Source of the DNA: SIG607 sp045601805
GTDB lineage: Bacteria; Bacillota; Clostridia; Oscillospirales; Acutalibacteraceae
Length of the DNA: 25,410 nt
Assembly: GCA_045601805.1 (NCBI GenBank)
Contig: JAZSAJ010000064.1
Span: 1-25,410, forward strand
Direction of reading: 5' to 3'
The position numbers and the translations under genes were made by a program. Positions 8,835 through 16,208 of the stretch are shown in pieces (positions within the stretch are counted from its first letter, which is position 1; the number at the start of each line of letters is the position of its first letter). Under the pieces are notes generated by a model. The model saw nothing but the letters and a program-made list of their open reading frames with translations, was not told where the DNA came from and did no database searches.

Positions 8835-8864
8835 ATTATACACTATTTAGTATGTTATAGTCAA
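8835..8864 (-). promoter_or_regulatory. Promoter of the parE-parC-like operon
   Basis: On the minus strand TTGACT (8864-8859), an 18-nt spacer and TATAAT (8840-8835). A short inverted repeat, CATACT (8824-8829) and AGTATG (8849-8854), brackets the -10 and could be an operator. The promoter diverges from the degV promoter about 30 bp away. Confidence 0.7.
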
Positions 8865-8892
8865 GTGCACACAGCGTAACTTTATTTTTTTG

Positions 8893-8921
8893 TTGAGTTT
8901 TAATTAAATTTGTGATACAAT
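8893..8921 (+). promoter_or_regulatory. degV promoter
   Basis: TTGAGT (8893-8898), a 17-nt spacer and TACAAT (8916-8921), followed by a roughly 35-nt leader and GGGAG before the ATG of degV. Confidence 0.75.
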
Positions 8922-8962
8922 AATAAAGCACAATTTAAAACCTATTTTTAAGGGAGATATTT

Positions 8963-9823
8963 ATGGCAAAAAAAGTTATTATTACAAGTGACAGCACCAC
9001 CGATTTAAGCAAAGAACTTATTGAAAGATACGGTGTTAAAATTCTTCCGCTTGGTGTTACTTTAGGGGATTCTTCGTATAGTGACGGTATTGACATTAAC
9101 CCCGATATGATTTACGAACATTACAAAAAAACCGGCGAACTTCCCAAAACAAGCGCGGCAAATATTGATGACTGTATTAACTTCTTTACTCCGCTTGTAA
9201 ATGAAGGTTATGCTGTTGTTCATTTTACAATAAGCAGTGAAATGTCATCTACCTTTAACAACTCGCGCTTGGCTGCAATGGAACTTAATGATGTTTATGT
9301 GGTTGACACCAGAAACCTTTCAACCGGCGGCGGTTTGCTTGTTGTTTCGGCTTGCGAAATGGCGCTAAACGGTATGGACGCTGAAAGCATTGCAAAAGAA
9401 TGTGAAGAACTTCGCGATAAAGTTGACGCTTCTTTTGTGCTTGATGACCTTGAATTTTTACACAAAGGCGGCCGTTGCAGCGCATTAGCCGCACTTGGCG
9501 CAAACCTTTTAAAATTAAAACCCTGCATTGCTGTTAGAAACGGCAAAATGGGCGTTACAAAAAAATACCGCGGTAAATATGGCACCGTTTTATTAGAATA
9601 TGTAAACGACTGCCTTGCTAATATAGACGATATTGACACTTCGCGCGTATTTGTTACCCACGCAGGATGTGATGAGGAAATTGTTAACGCTTGTGTAGAA
9701 CAAGTTAAGAAAACCGGCGCATTTAAAGAAATCTTTTTAACCCGTGCAGGTTGCACCGTTTCTTCGCACTGCGGAAAAAACACTTTAGGCGTACTCTTTA
9801 TTCGCAAAACAAAAATTGGATAA
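8963..9823 (+). CDS. DegV family fatty-acid-binding protein
   Basis: A 286-aa DegV protein, the normal family length. It has the N-terminal TSDSTTDL motif (8-15), KTSAA with the lipid-contacting Thr-Ser (about 61-65), DTRNLSTGGG (about 113-122) and the HKGGRCS motif (about 166-172). DegV (FakB-type) proteins bind a fatty acid and present it to the FakA kinase for phosphorylation before phospholipid synthesis. No fakA is nearby, and clostridial genomes usually carry several degV paralogues, so the ligand cannot be told. The gene is alone on the plus strand with a clear promoter and GGGAG Shine-Dalgarno. About 120 nt of structured sequence separates its stop from the shared terminator. Confidence 0.92.
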   Translation: MAKKVIITSDSTTDLSKELIERYGVKILPLGVTLGDSSYSDGIDINPDMIYEHYKKTGELPKTSAANIDDCINFFTPLVNEGYAVVHFTISSEMSSTFNNSRLAAMELNDVYVVDTRNLSTGGGLLVVSACEMALNGMDAESIAKECEELRDKVDASFVLDDLEFLHKGGRCSALAALGANLLKLKPCIAVRNGKMGVTKKYRGKYGTVLLEYVNDCLANIDDIDTSRVFVTHAGCDEEIVNACVEQVKKTGAFKEIFLTRAGCTVSSHCGKNTLGVLFIRKTKIG

Positions 9824-9838
9824 CCTTTGCACTTCTTT

Positions 9839-9944
9839 CCTTTTTCGCATATTATATATTAAGGGGCGAAAAAGGATATCCAAACACTCCGGCGACCGCG
9901 ATTCGTTGTCCACAGAATTACCGGGACAAATGCTCCTTTGAATA
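9839..9944. repeat. GC-richer structured island, possible dispersed repeat
   Basis: This stretch between degV and its terminator is richer in G+C than the flanks and holds two nested structures. The first pairs CCTTTTTCGC (9839-9848) with GCGAAAAAGG (9866-9875). The second pairs ATTC/TTGTCC (9901-9911) with GGACAA/GAAT (9923-9928 and about 9939-9943). It has no start codon with a Shine-Dalgarno site and no convincing protein. The sequence looks familiar to me as one that recurs in gut Clostridia, but that is memory and not something the window can show. Confidence 0.35.
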
Positions 9945-9945
9945 T

Positions 9946-9980
9946 AAAAAATGCATCCGAATTTTTCGGATGCATTTTTA
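9946..9980. terminator. Bidirectional terminator between degV and the DUF624 gene
   Basis: An 11-bp perfect stem (ATGCATCCGAA 9951-9961 with TTCGGATGCAT 9965-9975) has a TTT loop. It is preceded by AAAAA and followed by TTTTTA, giving U-tracts for both directions. It serves degV on plus and the convergent membrane-protein operon on minus. Confidence 0.9.
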
Positions 9981-9982
9981 TT

Positions 9983-10783
9983 TTATAATAAATCGGTAAA
10001 ATCGCTTTCTTCGGTATTATCATTATAAATACCTAAATCGCGACGGAATTCTATATCGTCGTCGGGGTGTTCTTCGTAATAAGGGTCTATCATATATTTT
10101 TTAATACTTTCAAAAATACCAAAAGCAATAAGCAAATAACGGTAAGACGGGTAAAAGAATATTAAAAACACCGTAAGTATTGCCTGAAGTATTGCTGATT
10201 CAGGCAAAAGCATAATAAGTGCAATGTTTATTGCCCAGTATGCCAAAATGCCAAACACCATAACGGCATTGTTTTTAAGGTTAATTATAACAAACTTAAA
10301 GGCGTTTTTATAAATTGTATTAAGTTTAAGGTCAAATGTTATAACCATAAACCAAATATAAAACTTCATTACAGTAAAATAAACAAGAATAAAAATTGAA
10401 GCACCCAAAGCAACCAAGCCAAAAATACTTTCGGGGTTTACGGCACTATAATAAAACCTTATTGCAAGAAGCAACATTACCGTAATAATATTGTTTATTA
10501 AACCAACGCTTATTGCTTGGCGCCAATTCTTTTTTATTGCCGAAAAGAAATCGTGAAGCCCAAAAGAATGTTTATTTCTTGAAAGTGTTCTTGTTACCGC
10601 TGTAATACCCACAGCCGAAAAGCCGCAAGGAATTAAACCAATTAGCCAATACATAAAACTAACGGGAATAAGTTTCCAAAAATACCTAAACAAACATTCA
10701 AAAAAACGGAAAAATGTTTTTTTGCCCGGTTCGTCTTTTCTAACACCTGGGCCTTCTTTTTTGTAATTATAAAACAGTGACAT
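9983..10783 (-). CDS. YesL/DUF624 family membrane protein
   Basis: A 266-aa protein with about five or six hydrophobic segments. One is near 38-62, with others near 95-115, 122-150, 175-195 and 198-225, and an acidic soluble tail follows (PYYEEHPDDDIEF to the end). The early FFECLFRYFWKLIPVSFMYWLIGLIP pattern and the HDFFSAIKKNWRQA segment fit the YesL-like DUF624 family. That family is often found with carbohydrate ABC transporters, but none is present here. Its function is unknown. The start lies 5 nt after the stop of the upstream membrane gene, so the two are co-transcribed. The Shine-Dalgarno site is weak (TAGGT), which suggests translational coupling. Confidence 0.7.
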   Translation of the reverse strand: MSLFYNYKKEGPGVRKDEPGKKTFFRFFECLFRYFWKLIPVSFMYWLIGLIPCGFSAVGITAVTRTLSRNKHSFGLHDFFSAIKKNWRQAISVGLINNIITVMLLLAIRFYYSAVNPESIFGLVALGASIFILVYFTVMKFYIWFMVITFDLKLNTIYKNAFKFVIINLKNNAVMVFGILAYWAINIALIMLLPESAILQAILTVFLIFFYPSYRYLLIAFGIFESIKKYMIDPYYEEHPDDDIEFRRDLGIYNDNTEESDFTDLL

Positions 10784-10788
10784 ATTTT

Positions 10789-11508
10789 TTACCTACTTTT
10801 GTTTTTGTAAACAAGTTTTTGTGTAATGCTTATTTCTTTATAACCAAGCAAATAGCCAACGCCCGCCACCAAAGGAACAAACAAAACCGGTATAAACAAT
10901 AAAATTAGTTGCAAAGCGCCAAGTTCGGTTGCCAATTTAGCGCCGTTATAAATAAACTGTGTAACACCGTAAAGGTGAGAATTCATTATACTGTAAAAAG
11001 CAAGTGAATTTGGTTTTATAACCTGCATTTTGCTTAACAACAAAATAACATAAATCACTAAATTAGGAATAGCAGAAATAAGGCCAATTTTTACGCCTTT
11101 AAATTTATCCTCTGGCATAAAACCGCCGTGAACACGGCTAATATCTTTACTGCCCATATTATGCGCCGTTACATATAAAGCACCAACAGTTAACGGAACA
11201 GTAAAAAGAAGCGCTACCGAAAAAGCCACATTAGTGTGTTTTTTTGAAAGTTCGCGTATCTCCATTTTTTTAAGAGTAAGCCCCTGCCCCTCGTATTCAG
11301 CATACTTAAGGTCTTCACCGTTTTCGTTATAATATGTATAAAGAAAAGTATCTGCCTTTTCGGTTTCGGCATTAACCGAATACACATGATACCCTGTTAC
11401 CACAGAAAATGCGGTGGTAAAAACAAACAGGCACGACATAAATATAAAAAAACTCATTAAAATGCAAAGCGCATATTTTAAAAAAAGTTTTGCACCAAGT
11501 TTTAGCAT
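10789..11508 (-). CDS. Unknown multi-pass membrane protein
   Basis: I do not recognise the family. The 239-aa protein has four clear hydrophobic segments, at about 8-35, 95-115, 140-160 and 197-222. A polar loop (about 36-90) after the first segment probably faces outside, and the C-terminus is basic. The ATG at 11508 is preceded by GGAGG 6 nt upstream. The in-frame start at 11568 would lie inside the preceding terminator, so it is rejected. Its promoter shares sequence with that terminator. It is the first gene of a two-gene operon with the DUF624 protein, which suggests the two membrane proteins work together, though nothing shows in what. Confidence 0.75.
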   Translation of the reverse strand: MLKLGAKLFLKYALCILMSFFIFMSCLFVFTTAFSVVTGYHVYSVNAETEKADTFLYTYYNENGEDLKYAEYEGQGLTLKKMEIRELSKKHTNVAFSVALLFTVPLTVGALYVTAHNMGSKDISRVHGGFMPEDKFKGVKIGLISAIPNLVIYVILLLSKMQVIKPNSLAFYSIMNSHLYGVTQFIYNGAKLATELGALQLILLFIPVLFVPLVAGVGYLLGYKEISITQKLVYKNKSR

Positions 11509-11539
11509 ACTAATCCTCCAAGCCGTAATATCATTGAAT

Positions 11540-11568
11540 ATTATATAAAATAAATATAAAAAAAGCAA
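11540..11568 (-). promoter_or_regulatory. Promoter of the membrane-protein pair, nested in the upstream terminator
   Basis: On the minus strand TTGCTT (11568-11563), a 17-nt spacer and TATAAT (11545-11540). The -35 uses the last bases of the terminator stem and its first T residues, so the terminator tail and the promoter overlap. Confidence 0.6.
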
Positions 11569-11589
11569 GTAAAAACACTTTTACCTGCC
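11557..11589 (-). terminator. Terminator after the 92-aa gene
   Basis: On the minus strand the 10-bp stem GCAGGTAAAA/TTTTACTTGC (11588-11579 and 11574-11565, one G-U pair) has a GTGT loop and is followed by TTTTTTT. It lies just after the stop at 11606. Confidence 0.85.
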
Positions 11590-11605
11590 TTTTTTAAAAA
11601 ACTGT

Positions 11606-11884
11606 TCATAATATTAAAAAAAGTAAAGTCAACAACCCTGCAGCAAACAAAGCCGAACTTCCTAAAATTGAAACAGCCAATAGTTTTCGTTTGCGCATTG
11701 TTTTTCTTAACGGAATAAACCTACCGGTTAAATCAAATTCTTCTATTAAACGCGACGCTTCTTTTTTTAATTTTTGTTCACTTGCCGAAGAAAATTCAGG
11801 CGAAACATAAAGAATAACTTTACTAAAATACCGGTTTCCCGTTTCACTAATTTCTATTACCGATTTACTTACACCTTTAACCAA
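11606..11884 (-). CDS. Small tail-anchored protein of unknown function
   Basis: A 92-aa protein I cannot assign. Residues 1-65 look soluble (a beta strand around IEISETGNRYFSKVILYVSP, then a charged helix EQKLKKEASRLIEEFDL). A basic stretch RKTMRKRK follows, and then one hydrophobic helix at about 69-92 ends the protein. That layout fits a C-terminally anchored membrane protein with its soluble part in the cytoplasm. The start codon is TTG at 11884, with GGAGG 7 nt upstream. A good terminator follows, so it is a single-gene unit, divergent from the OGG gene. No promoter was clear. Confidence 0.7.
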   Translation of the reverse strand: MVKGVSKSVIEISETGNRYFSKVILYVSPEFSSASEQKLKKEASRLIEEFDLTGRFIPLRKTMRKRKLLAVSILGSSALFAAGLLTLLFLIL

Positions 11885-12057
11885 AAAACCGCCTCCAAAC
11901 TGTGTTATTCTTATTCTTAACTTATATAAAAATATTATTCAGGTTTACATAAAAAAGTTCATAACTCGGTGCATAACTTTAATAAATGCCCTGTTTTACA
12001 CAAAAAAGTTATCAACAAAGGCAAAAAAACAAAATATTATGTCAACCGTTTTTATAC

Positions 12058-12086
12058 TTTTCAAACTTTAAAATTTATGTTATAAT
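12058..12086 (+). promoter_or_regulatory. Promoter of the OGG-type glycosylase
   Basis: TTTTCA (12058-12063), a 17-nt spacer and TATAAT (12081-12086). Transcription would begin near 12092-12094, on or next to the GTG start, so the mRNA may be leaderless. Confidence 0.55.
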
Positions 12087-12093
12087 TTCATTG

Positions 12094-12927
12094 GTGAAGA
12101 AATTGAAAATAGAAATAAACGATAATGAAGTAATATTATATGAAGCCGAATATTTTAATTTAGACCGCACTTTCACTTGCGGTCAAGCATTTCGTTGGGT
12201 AAAAGACGAATACGGCTTTTGGCAAGGTATTGTAAAAGGTAAATATCTTAAAGCATACCAAGAGGGCGATACCATAACCCTTTATACAAGTAAAGAAGAT
12301 TTTTATTCGGTTTGGTACAATTATTTTGACCTTGGCACAAATTACGAAGAAATTTGCAAACTTCTTTCAAAAGACCCCGTTTTAAATACTGCATTAAATT
12401 TTGGCAAAGGTATACGCGTTTTAAACCAAGAACCGTTTGAGGCGCTTTGCTCGTTTATTATTTCCCAAAACAACAATATTCCAAGAATTACGGGAATAAT
12501 TGAACGGTTGTGTGAAAACTTTGGCGAAAAAACGCCCTTTGGCTACGCTTTTCCAACACCCGAAAGAATAGCAAACAGCAATTTAGAAGAATTAAACATT
12601 TTGCGAAGCGGTTTTAGGGCAAAATATTTGCTTGATGCCGCTAAAAAAGTTTATAGCGGTGAAATTGATTTAGAAAAAATAAAAGAGCAAGATATTGACA
12701 CAGCAAGAACGGAACTTGTAAAAATTTACGGCGTTGGCAAAAAGGTTGCCGACTGCACAATGCTTTTTTCAATGAAAAAGAAAGAAGCATTCCCCGAAGA
12801 TGTTTGGATAAAACGCGCCGTTAAGGTGCTGTTCGGCGGAGAATTCCCAAGGGAACTTGACAGCGTTAAAGGCGTTGCGCAGCAGTTTTTGTTTTACTAC
12901 GCCCGAACCACAAAATTAGACATATAA
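12094..12927 (+). CDS. 8-oxoguanine DNA glycosylase, OGG1-like
   Basis: A 277-aa HhH-GPD DNA glycosylase/AP lyase that excises 8-oxoguanine from DNA. The N-terminal OGG domain holds DRTFTCGQAFRW (about 20-31). The helix-hairpin-helix reads IYGVGKKVADC, with the catalytic Lys in GKKVADC. The catalytic Asp lies in FPEDVWIKRAV, about 20 residues later. The frame stays open upstream to 11986, but those residues would lie upstream of the promoter and show no family similarity. I place the start at GTG 12094; a TTG at 12103 with GGTGA before it is the alternative. The gene sits alone on plus and shares a bidirectional terminator with the convergent GNAT gene. Confidence 0.88.
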   Translation: MKKLKIEINDNEVILYEAEYFNLDRTFTCGQAFRWVKDEYGFWQGIVKGKYLKAYQEGDTITLYTSKEDFYSVWYNYFDLGTNYEEICKLLSKDPVLNTALNFGKGIRVLNQEPFEALCSFIISQNNNIPRITGIIERLCENFGEKTPFGYAFPTPERIANSNLEELNILRSGFRAKYLLDAAKKVYSGEIDLEKIKEQDIDTARTELVKIYGVGKKVADCTMLFSMKKKEAFPEDVWIKRAVKVLFGGEFPRELDSVKGVAQQFLFYYARTTKLDI

Positions 12928-12950
12928 AAAGAGGGCTTATGCCCTCTTTT
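12927..12950. terminator. Bidirectional terminator between the OGG and GNAT genes
   Basis: The stem AAAAGAGGGC (12927-12936) pairs with GCCCTCTTTT (12941-12950) around a TTAT loop. T-runs lie on both strands, because TTT follows on plus and the rc of AAAA follows on minus. The convergent stops at 12927 and 12952 abut it. Confidence 0.88.
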
Positions 12951-12951
12951 T

Positions 12952-13617
12952 TTAACTTAACGGAAGTCCTAAATAATAACCGTCAAAATCGTTTGTTTTA
13001 CTATAAACCACCGAAACTGTTTGGGCGGTTCTTTCTTTGCCCTCTAAATATTCTATAACCTTTCCGCTTTCTTTTTCGCATATACACAAATACTTTGGAT
13101 TATTTATATCATTTGTAAAGGCATTACAGTACGAAAGCAGTAAACCGTAAAACTTAGTATCATAAACCACACTTTTTTCGGGAGTTAGTTTTTCCCTTAT
13201 AATTTTAAGTGTTTCGGGGGTTAATACTTTTTCACCGTCTTTTTTTGGGTTACTTTCAAACATAACCATTTTTTTAAAAAAGCCCTCTTTTTCGTAAAGT
13301 GGGTAAAGCCAGTCGTGCGCAGGTTTTAAGCAAAGAAAAGAATAATTTGCAAATTCTTCTTTCACAGCCGAAAAAAGTTTGTGCATATACCCTTTTTTTC
13401 TGTGTTCTTTTTTGGTGCAAACGGCGTAAATGTACTTTCCTTTTTTTCCGTTTGCCGTAACATCAATAGCAACCAGCATTGATACTACTTCGCCGCCCGC
13501 CGTTATATAACGGCAACTGTTTTCAAAATACAAATCAAAAAACAACTTATCAAAAAGTTCATCTTCGCCAAACGCTTCTGTATACAACTTTTTGCACTGA
13601 TTTAATATGCTTTCCAA
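12952..13617 (-). CDS. GNAT family N-acetyltransferase
   Basis: A 221-aa protein with an N-terminal GNAT fold of about 130 residues. The acetyl-CoA binding motif A is YAVCTKKEHRKKGYMHKLF, with RKKGYM as the pyrophosphate loop. A late strand, HDWLYPLYEKEGFFKK, follows. The C-terminal ~90 residues, after the fold, have no family I recognise. The acceptor substrate is unknown. The start is TTG at 13617, with GGGAG 7 nt before it. It begins one base after the stop of the DUF2156 gene, so the two form an operon and may be translated together. Confidence 0.8.
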   Translation of the reverse strand: MESILNQCKKLYTEAFGEDELFDKLFFDLYFENSCRYITAGGEVVSMLVAIDVTANGKKGKYIYAVCTKKEHRKKGYMHKLFSAVKEEFANYSFLCLKPAHDWLYPLYEKEGFFKKMVMFESNPKKDGEKVLTPETLKIIREKLTPEKSVVYDTKFYGLLLSYCNAFTNDINNPKYLCICEKESGKVIEYLEGKERTAQTVSVVYSKTNDFDGYYLGLPLS

Positions 13618-13618
13618 T

Positions 13619-14503
13619 TTATTTCTCCCTAATCAGATATTTTTTTAAAAGAATTTCGGGGTAATAAGAAAGTTTTGCCCGTCTTAGTCCTTCAAGCCCC
13701 ATATCGTCTTCGCGGTTTACATATTTATAGCCCGCCAGTTCGTTTTCTACAAAGCAATTGTTTATGGTAGCATAAGCACCGTTATAATCTGAAAACGCCT
13801 TTTCATAACATACATCAAACACTTCGCTATTTATAGGTGAACCAAAAGTAACAGCCACAACCTTACCGTTGGCTTTAAGAATACCGCCCTTTATATTAAG
13901 CGCACTAAAGTTTTTAAGCACTGTGTTGGCGCCGTTGCGTTCCATTATCATATATCGGTCTTCTTTTTCTTTGTTGGCTTCGTACCAACTGTTAAGCATT
14001 TCTAATGCTTCGCCAACATTATTTTGGGTTAAAGTTTGATATTCCCAATCATAACTCCTTTTAAAAGCCGAAATATGATTTCGTTTGCCGTGGTATTTTT
14101 TGCCTGCCAGCGAAATCATTTTTTCTGTTTCGTAAATGTATTCAAACGAATTTCGTTTTTCTATAAATTCAAACTCATCGCCGAAAATTTTTATAAAATT
14201 ATTAAGGCGTTCACCCTCTCCTGCAAAAAAGCAAAGCGGAATATTATTTTCTTTTGCATAATCTTTAAGCATTAAAACCGCTTTTTTCATATCTCGTGCA
14301 ACGGGCAAACAAAAGCAAATTTCTTTTCCGTAATTTACATAAGAAAAAAGCATATTTTCGGTTTCGCAAAAGCGAAAACCAAACTGATTCTGCCAAATAA
14401 TAATATTCGCAGGGGTATTTTCACAAGAAAATTCCTTATAGTTTTTGTAATATTCATCAATTATTTTTATATCTTCTAATTCTGCCTTTTTAAACTTCAG
14501 CAT
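13619..14503 (-). CDS. DUF2156 protein (phosphatidylglycerol lysyltransferase C-terminal type)
   Basis: A 294-aa tandem-GNAT-fold protein of the DUF2156 family, the soluble catalytic-domain type found at the C-terminus of MprF. Family features are GKKYHGKRNHISAF (about 134-147) and the closing VNREDDMGLEGLRRAKLSY (about 261-279). MprF moves an amino acid from aminoacyl-tRNA to a lipid. This protein has no membrane flippase part, so its substrate is uncertain and other acyl or aminoacyl transfers are possible. I chose the ATG at 14503 (AAGGA upstream). The earlier in-frame start at 14560 lies within the terminator and promoter. It is first in an operon with the GNAT gene. Confidence 0.82.
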   Translation of the reverse strand: MLKFKKAELEDIKIIDEYYKNYKEFSCENTPANIIIWQNQFGFRFCETENMLFSYVNYGKEICFCLPVARDMKKAVLMLKDYAKENNIPLCFFAGEGERLNNFIKIFGDEFEFIEKRNSFEYIYETEKMISLAGKKYHGKRNHISAFKRSYDWEYQTLTQNNVGEALEMLNSWYEANKEKEDRYMIMERNGANTVLKNFSALNIKGGILKANGKVVAVTFGSPINSEVFDVCYEKAFSDYNGAYATINNCFVENELAGYKYVNREDDMGLEGLRRAKLSYYPEILLKKYLIREK

Positions 14504-14531
14504 AATGCACTTCCTTAAACTATCTTTAAAT

Positions 14532-14560
14532 ATTATACCTCTAAAAGTGCAAAAAAACAA
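14532..14560 (-). promoter_or_regulatory. Promoter of the DUF2156-GNAT operon
   Basis: On the minus strand TTGTTT (14560-14555), a 17-nt spacer and TATAAT (14537-14532). As at 11540-11568, the -35 is made of the end of the upstream terminator stem plus its first Ts. Confidence 0.6.
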
Positions 14561-14579
14561 GAGTGGTAACCCACTCTTG
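14551..14579 (-). terminator. sipL terminator
   Basis: On the minus strand the stem CAAGAGTGG/CCACTCTTG (14579-14571 and 14566-14558) has a GTTA loop and is followed by TTTTTTT. It lies immediately after the sipL stop at 14584. Confidence 0.92.
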
Positions 14580-14583
14580 CTTT

Positions 14584-16116
14584 TTAATATATTGGAATTA
14601 CTATTGGTTTATTTTCGCAAATATCATCATCTAATATTTCGTTTAAGCATTTAAGTTCTTCAAGATTACTGTTATAGCGTTTAGCCATATCCCAAAGTGA
14701 TTCGCTTTTTTGAGCATAATAAATTACTGTTTGGGCATTTTTTATTTTCTTTTCTTTGCTTTCTTTTGAAGTAACAACCGAAACAATAAGTGGCATTTTG
14801 TTTTTTGAATTAACCGCTACGCTAACATTAAACTCGCTTCTAAATTCAAGCGAAGAATCACTTAAAATTGTGTAAGAAGAAGAAACCATAAAGAATTTAC
14901 AGTCTAAAACCATTTCCGATAATTCTTCGGTGTTATAGGGTTTTTCCCAAACGAAATCGCAGGTCTTTTCAAAATACAAAGTTTTCTTTTGCATATCCAA
15001 ACAAATAATATTTAATGTAAGTACCGCTTCGGCAATTATTTTCCCGTCTTTTATTTGGCAAGATTTAACTTTTGTTTCTGCCCTGTAATTTATAACATCA
15101 AATATGCTGTCTTTAGGAAAATCAAAAACAGTTTTTAACATATAATTATCTTTTTGGGTATCAACAAGGCGTTCTAAACAAACTTCTTCTTTTTCTATTT
15201 CTAAATTTTCTTTGGTAGAATAAATATCGCAAATAACCGGCACACAAAAATCACAAAATGCCTTTGCACAAACACAAACTTTAGCGTTTATTAGCAAGGT
15301 TTTGCAATCGGTATCACCCTTTTTAAGCCGTACTTCAAAAAACGAAAGTTCACCGTTTGCCTCAAGCCGACAGGTATCGTTAACATCATCAATATCTAAA
15401 AACTGGCTAAAAGGCAGCATTGTTTTAAAGGTATGGTATTTTGAATGTTCCTTTGTGCAGTACATAACCGTTACTGCCAAATTACCCTTTACTATAACCT
15501 TTCCTTTCATTGCCTTAACTTCGCTGATTATTGGTGTTGCGTCGTATTGCAAAACAGAATCTATTGAATCATTTTCGCCTGTGGGCACTTCTTCTTCAAT
15601 TAAAAGACATTTTTCGGCCATTCCAATGCTTGTTGTTGAATGAATGTCTTTTCTTTTGGTTTGAACCGCCTCTTCTTCAATGTCGCAAACTACATCGTGT
15701 GTTTTACGCATTATTACCTTTGCCTTAAGGGTTACAGCGCCGTGAATATCTACTCGCCGTTCGGTAACAGCACGGCAAGAAGCATATTCATTTAAAACGC
15801 AAGCCGTAACAAAACCGTTTGGTATTTCTTCTTCGGAATTAAAGGTTTTTGAAAAAGGCGAAGTTTGTTCGTAAGAATAAATGCATCCTTTTTCATCGCA
15901 ATACATAACATTCACACAAATATTTCCGTCAATGTTAACATCGTTTCCGTTTATACCCTTTGCCGAAACACGAGGTGTTACTCGGCATTTTAAAATTTTT
16001 ACAATATCGGGGCAATAATCGGGCAAAGTGAAATCAAACTCAAACGGCACCTCTGCGCTTTTTGAAAAGACAGTTTCGTTTACACAAACCGATTGTTTAA
16101 CTGTTTTGTAATCCAT
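14584..16116 (-). CDS. sipL: SipL-like spore coat morphogenetic protein (DUF3794 repeats plus LysM)
   Basis: A 510-aa protein close to the length of Clostridioides difficile SipL. Repeated DUF3794-type segments are visible: the first at about 30-120 (VPFEFDFTLPDYCPDIVKI, then a CVNVMYCDEKG strand), the second at about 165-290 (LAVTVMYCTKEHSKYHTFK), and a third at about 330-440. The C-terminal ~50 residues form a LysM domain (IYYAQKSESLWDMAKRYNSN ... IVIPIY). SipL binds SpoIVA through its LysM domain and is needed to assemble the clostridial spore coat around the forespore. A sigma-E-like promoter lies just upstream, matching known mother-cell expression. A SpoVM homologue is encoded 90 bp further upstream, which strengthens the assignment. 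Confidence 0.85.
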   Translation of the reverse strand: MDYKTVKQSVCVNETVFSKSAEVPFEFDFTLPDYCPDIVKILKCRVTPRVSAKGINGNDVNIDGNICVNVMYCDEKGCIYSYEQTSPFSKTFNSEEEIPNGFVTACVLNEYASCRAVTERRVDIHGAVTLKAKVIMRKTHDVVCDIEEEAVQTKRKDIHSTTSIGMAEKCLLIEEEVPTGENDSIDSVLQYDATPIISEVKAMKGKVIVKGNLAVTVMYCTKEHSKYHTFKTMLPFSQFLDIDDVNDTCRLEANGELSFFEVRLKKGDTDCKTLLINAKVCVCAKAFCDFCVPVICDIYSTKENLEIEKEEVCLERLVDTQKDNYMLKTVFDFPKDSIFDVINYRAETKVKSCQIKDGKIIAEAVLTLNIICLDMQKKTLYFEKTCDFVWEKPYNTEELSEMVLDCKFFMVSSSYTILSDSSLEFRSEFNVSVAVNSKNKMPLIVSVVTSKESKEKKIKNAQTVIYYAQKSESLWDMAKRYNSNLEELKCLNEILDDDICENKPIVIPIY

Positions 16117-16149
16117 AAAAAAATTCCTTTCTCCTTATGTTACTGCTAC

Positions 16150-16178
16150 ATTATATTAAAAGAAAAAAGATAATATGC
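16150..16178 (-). promoter_or_regulatory. Sigma-E-like promoter of sipL
   Basis: On the minus strand GCATATT (16178-16172) matches the sigma E -35 consensus. It is followed by 14 nt and then AATATAAT (16157-16150), which shares five of the seven fixed positions of CATACAnT. A sigma-A reading needs a 19-nt spacer and is poorer. Sigma E control of sipL is known in C. difficile. Confidence 0.5.
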
Positions 16179-16180
16179 AA

Positions 16181-16208
16181 AAAAACAACGGGCGAACCCG
16201 TTGTTTTT
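16181..16208 (-). terminator. Terminator after spoVM
   Basis: The stem AAAAACAACGGG (16181-16192) pairs with CCCGTTGTTTTT (16197-16208) around a CGAA loop, and the minus strand continues with Ts. The spoVM stop codon (16207-16209) overlaps the base of the stem. The presence of a terminator here shows that a transcript ends between the hydrogenase operon and sipL. Confidence 0.88.

Noticed and set aside
8778..8843. Longer N-terminus of the parE-like gene
   Set aside because: It would include the promoter -10 region, lacks a Shine-Dalgarno site and adds residues foreign to the family.
9751..9999. 82-aa plus-strand frame running over the degV end and terminator
   Set aside because: It starts inside degV, has no Shine-Dalgarno site and runs through the terminator hairpin.
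12010..12020. DnaA-box-like TTATCAACA near the OGG gene, and TTGTCCACA near 9906
   Set aside because: Isolated near-matches in AT-rich spacers, with no cluster of boxes and no dnaA or dnaN nearby.
11986..12093. Upstream extension of the OGG gene
   Set aside because: The extension crosses the promoter, has no Shine-Dalgarno site, and its residues do not resemble OGG proteins.
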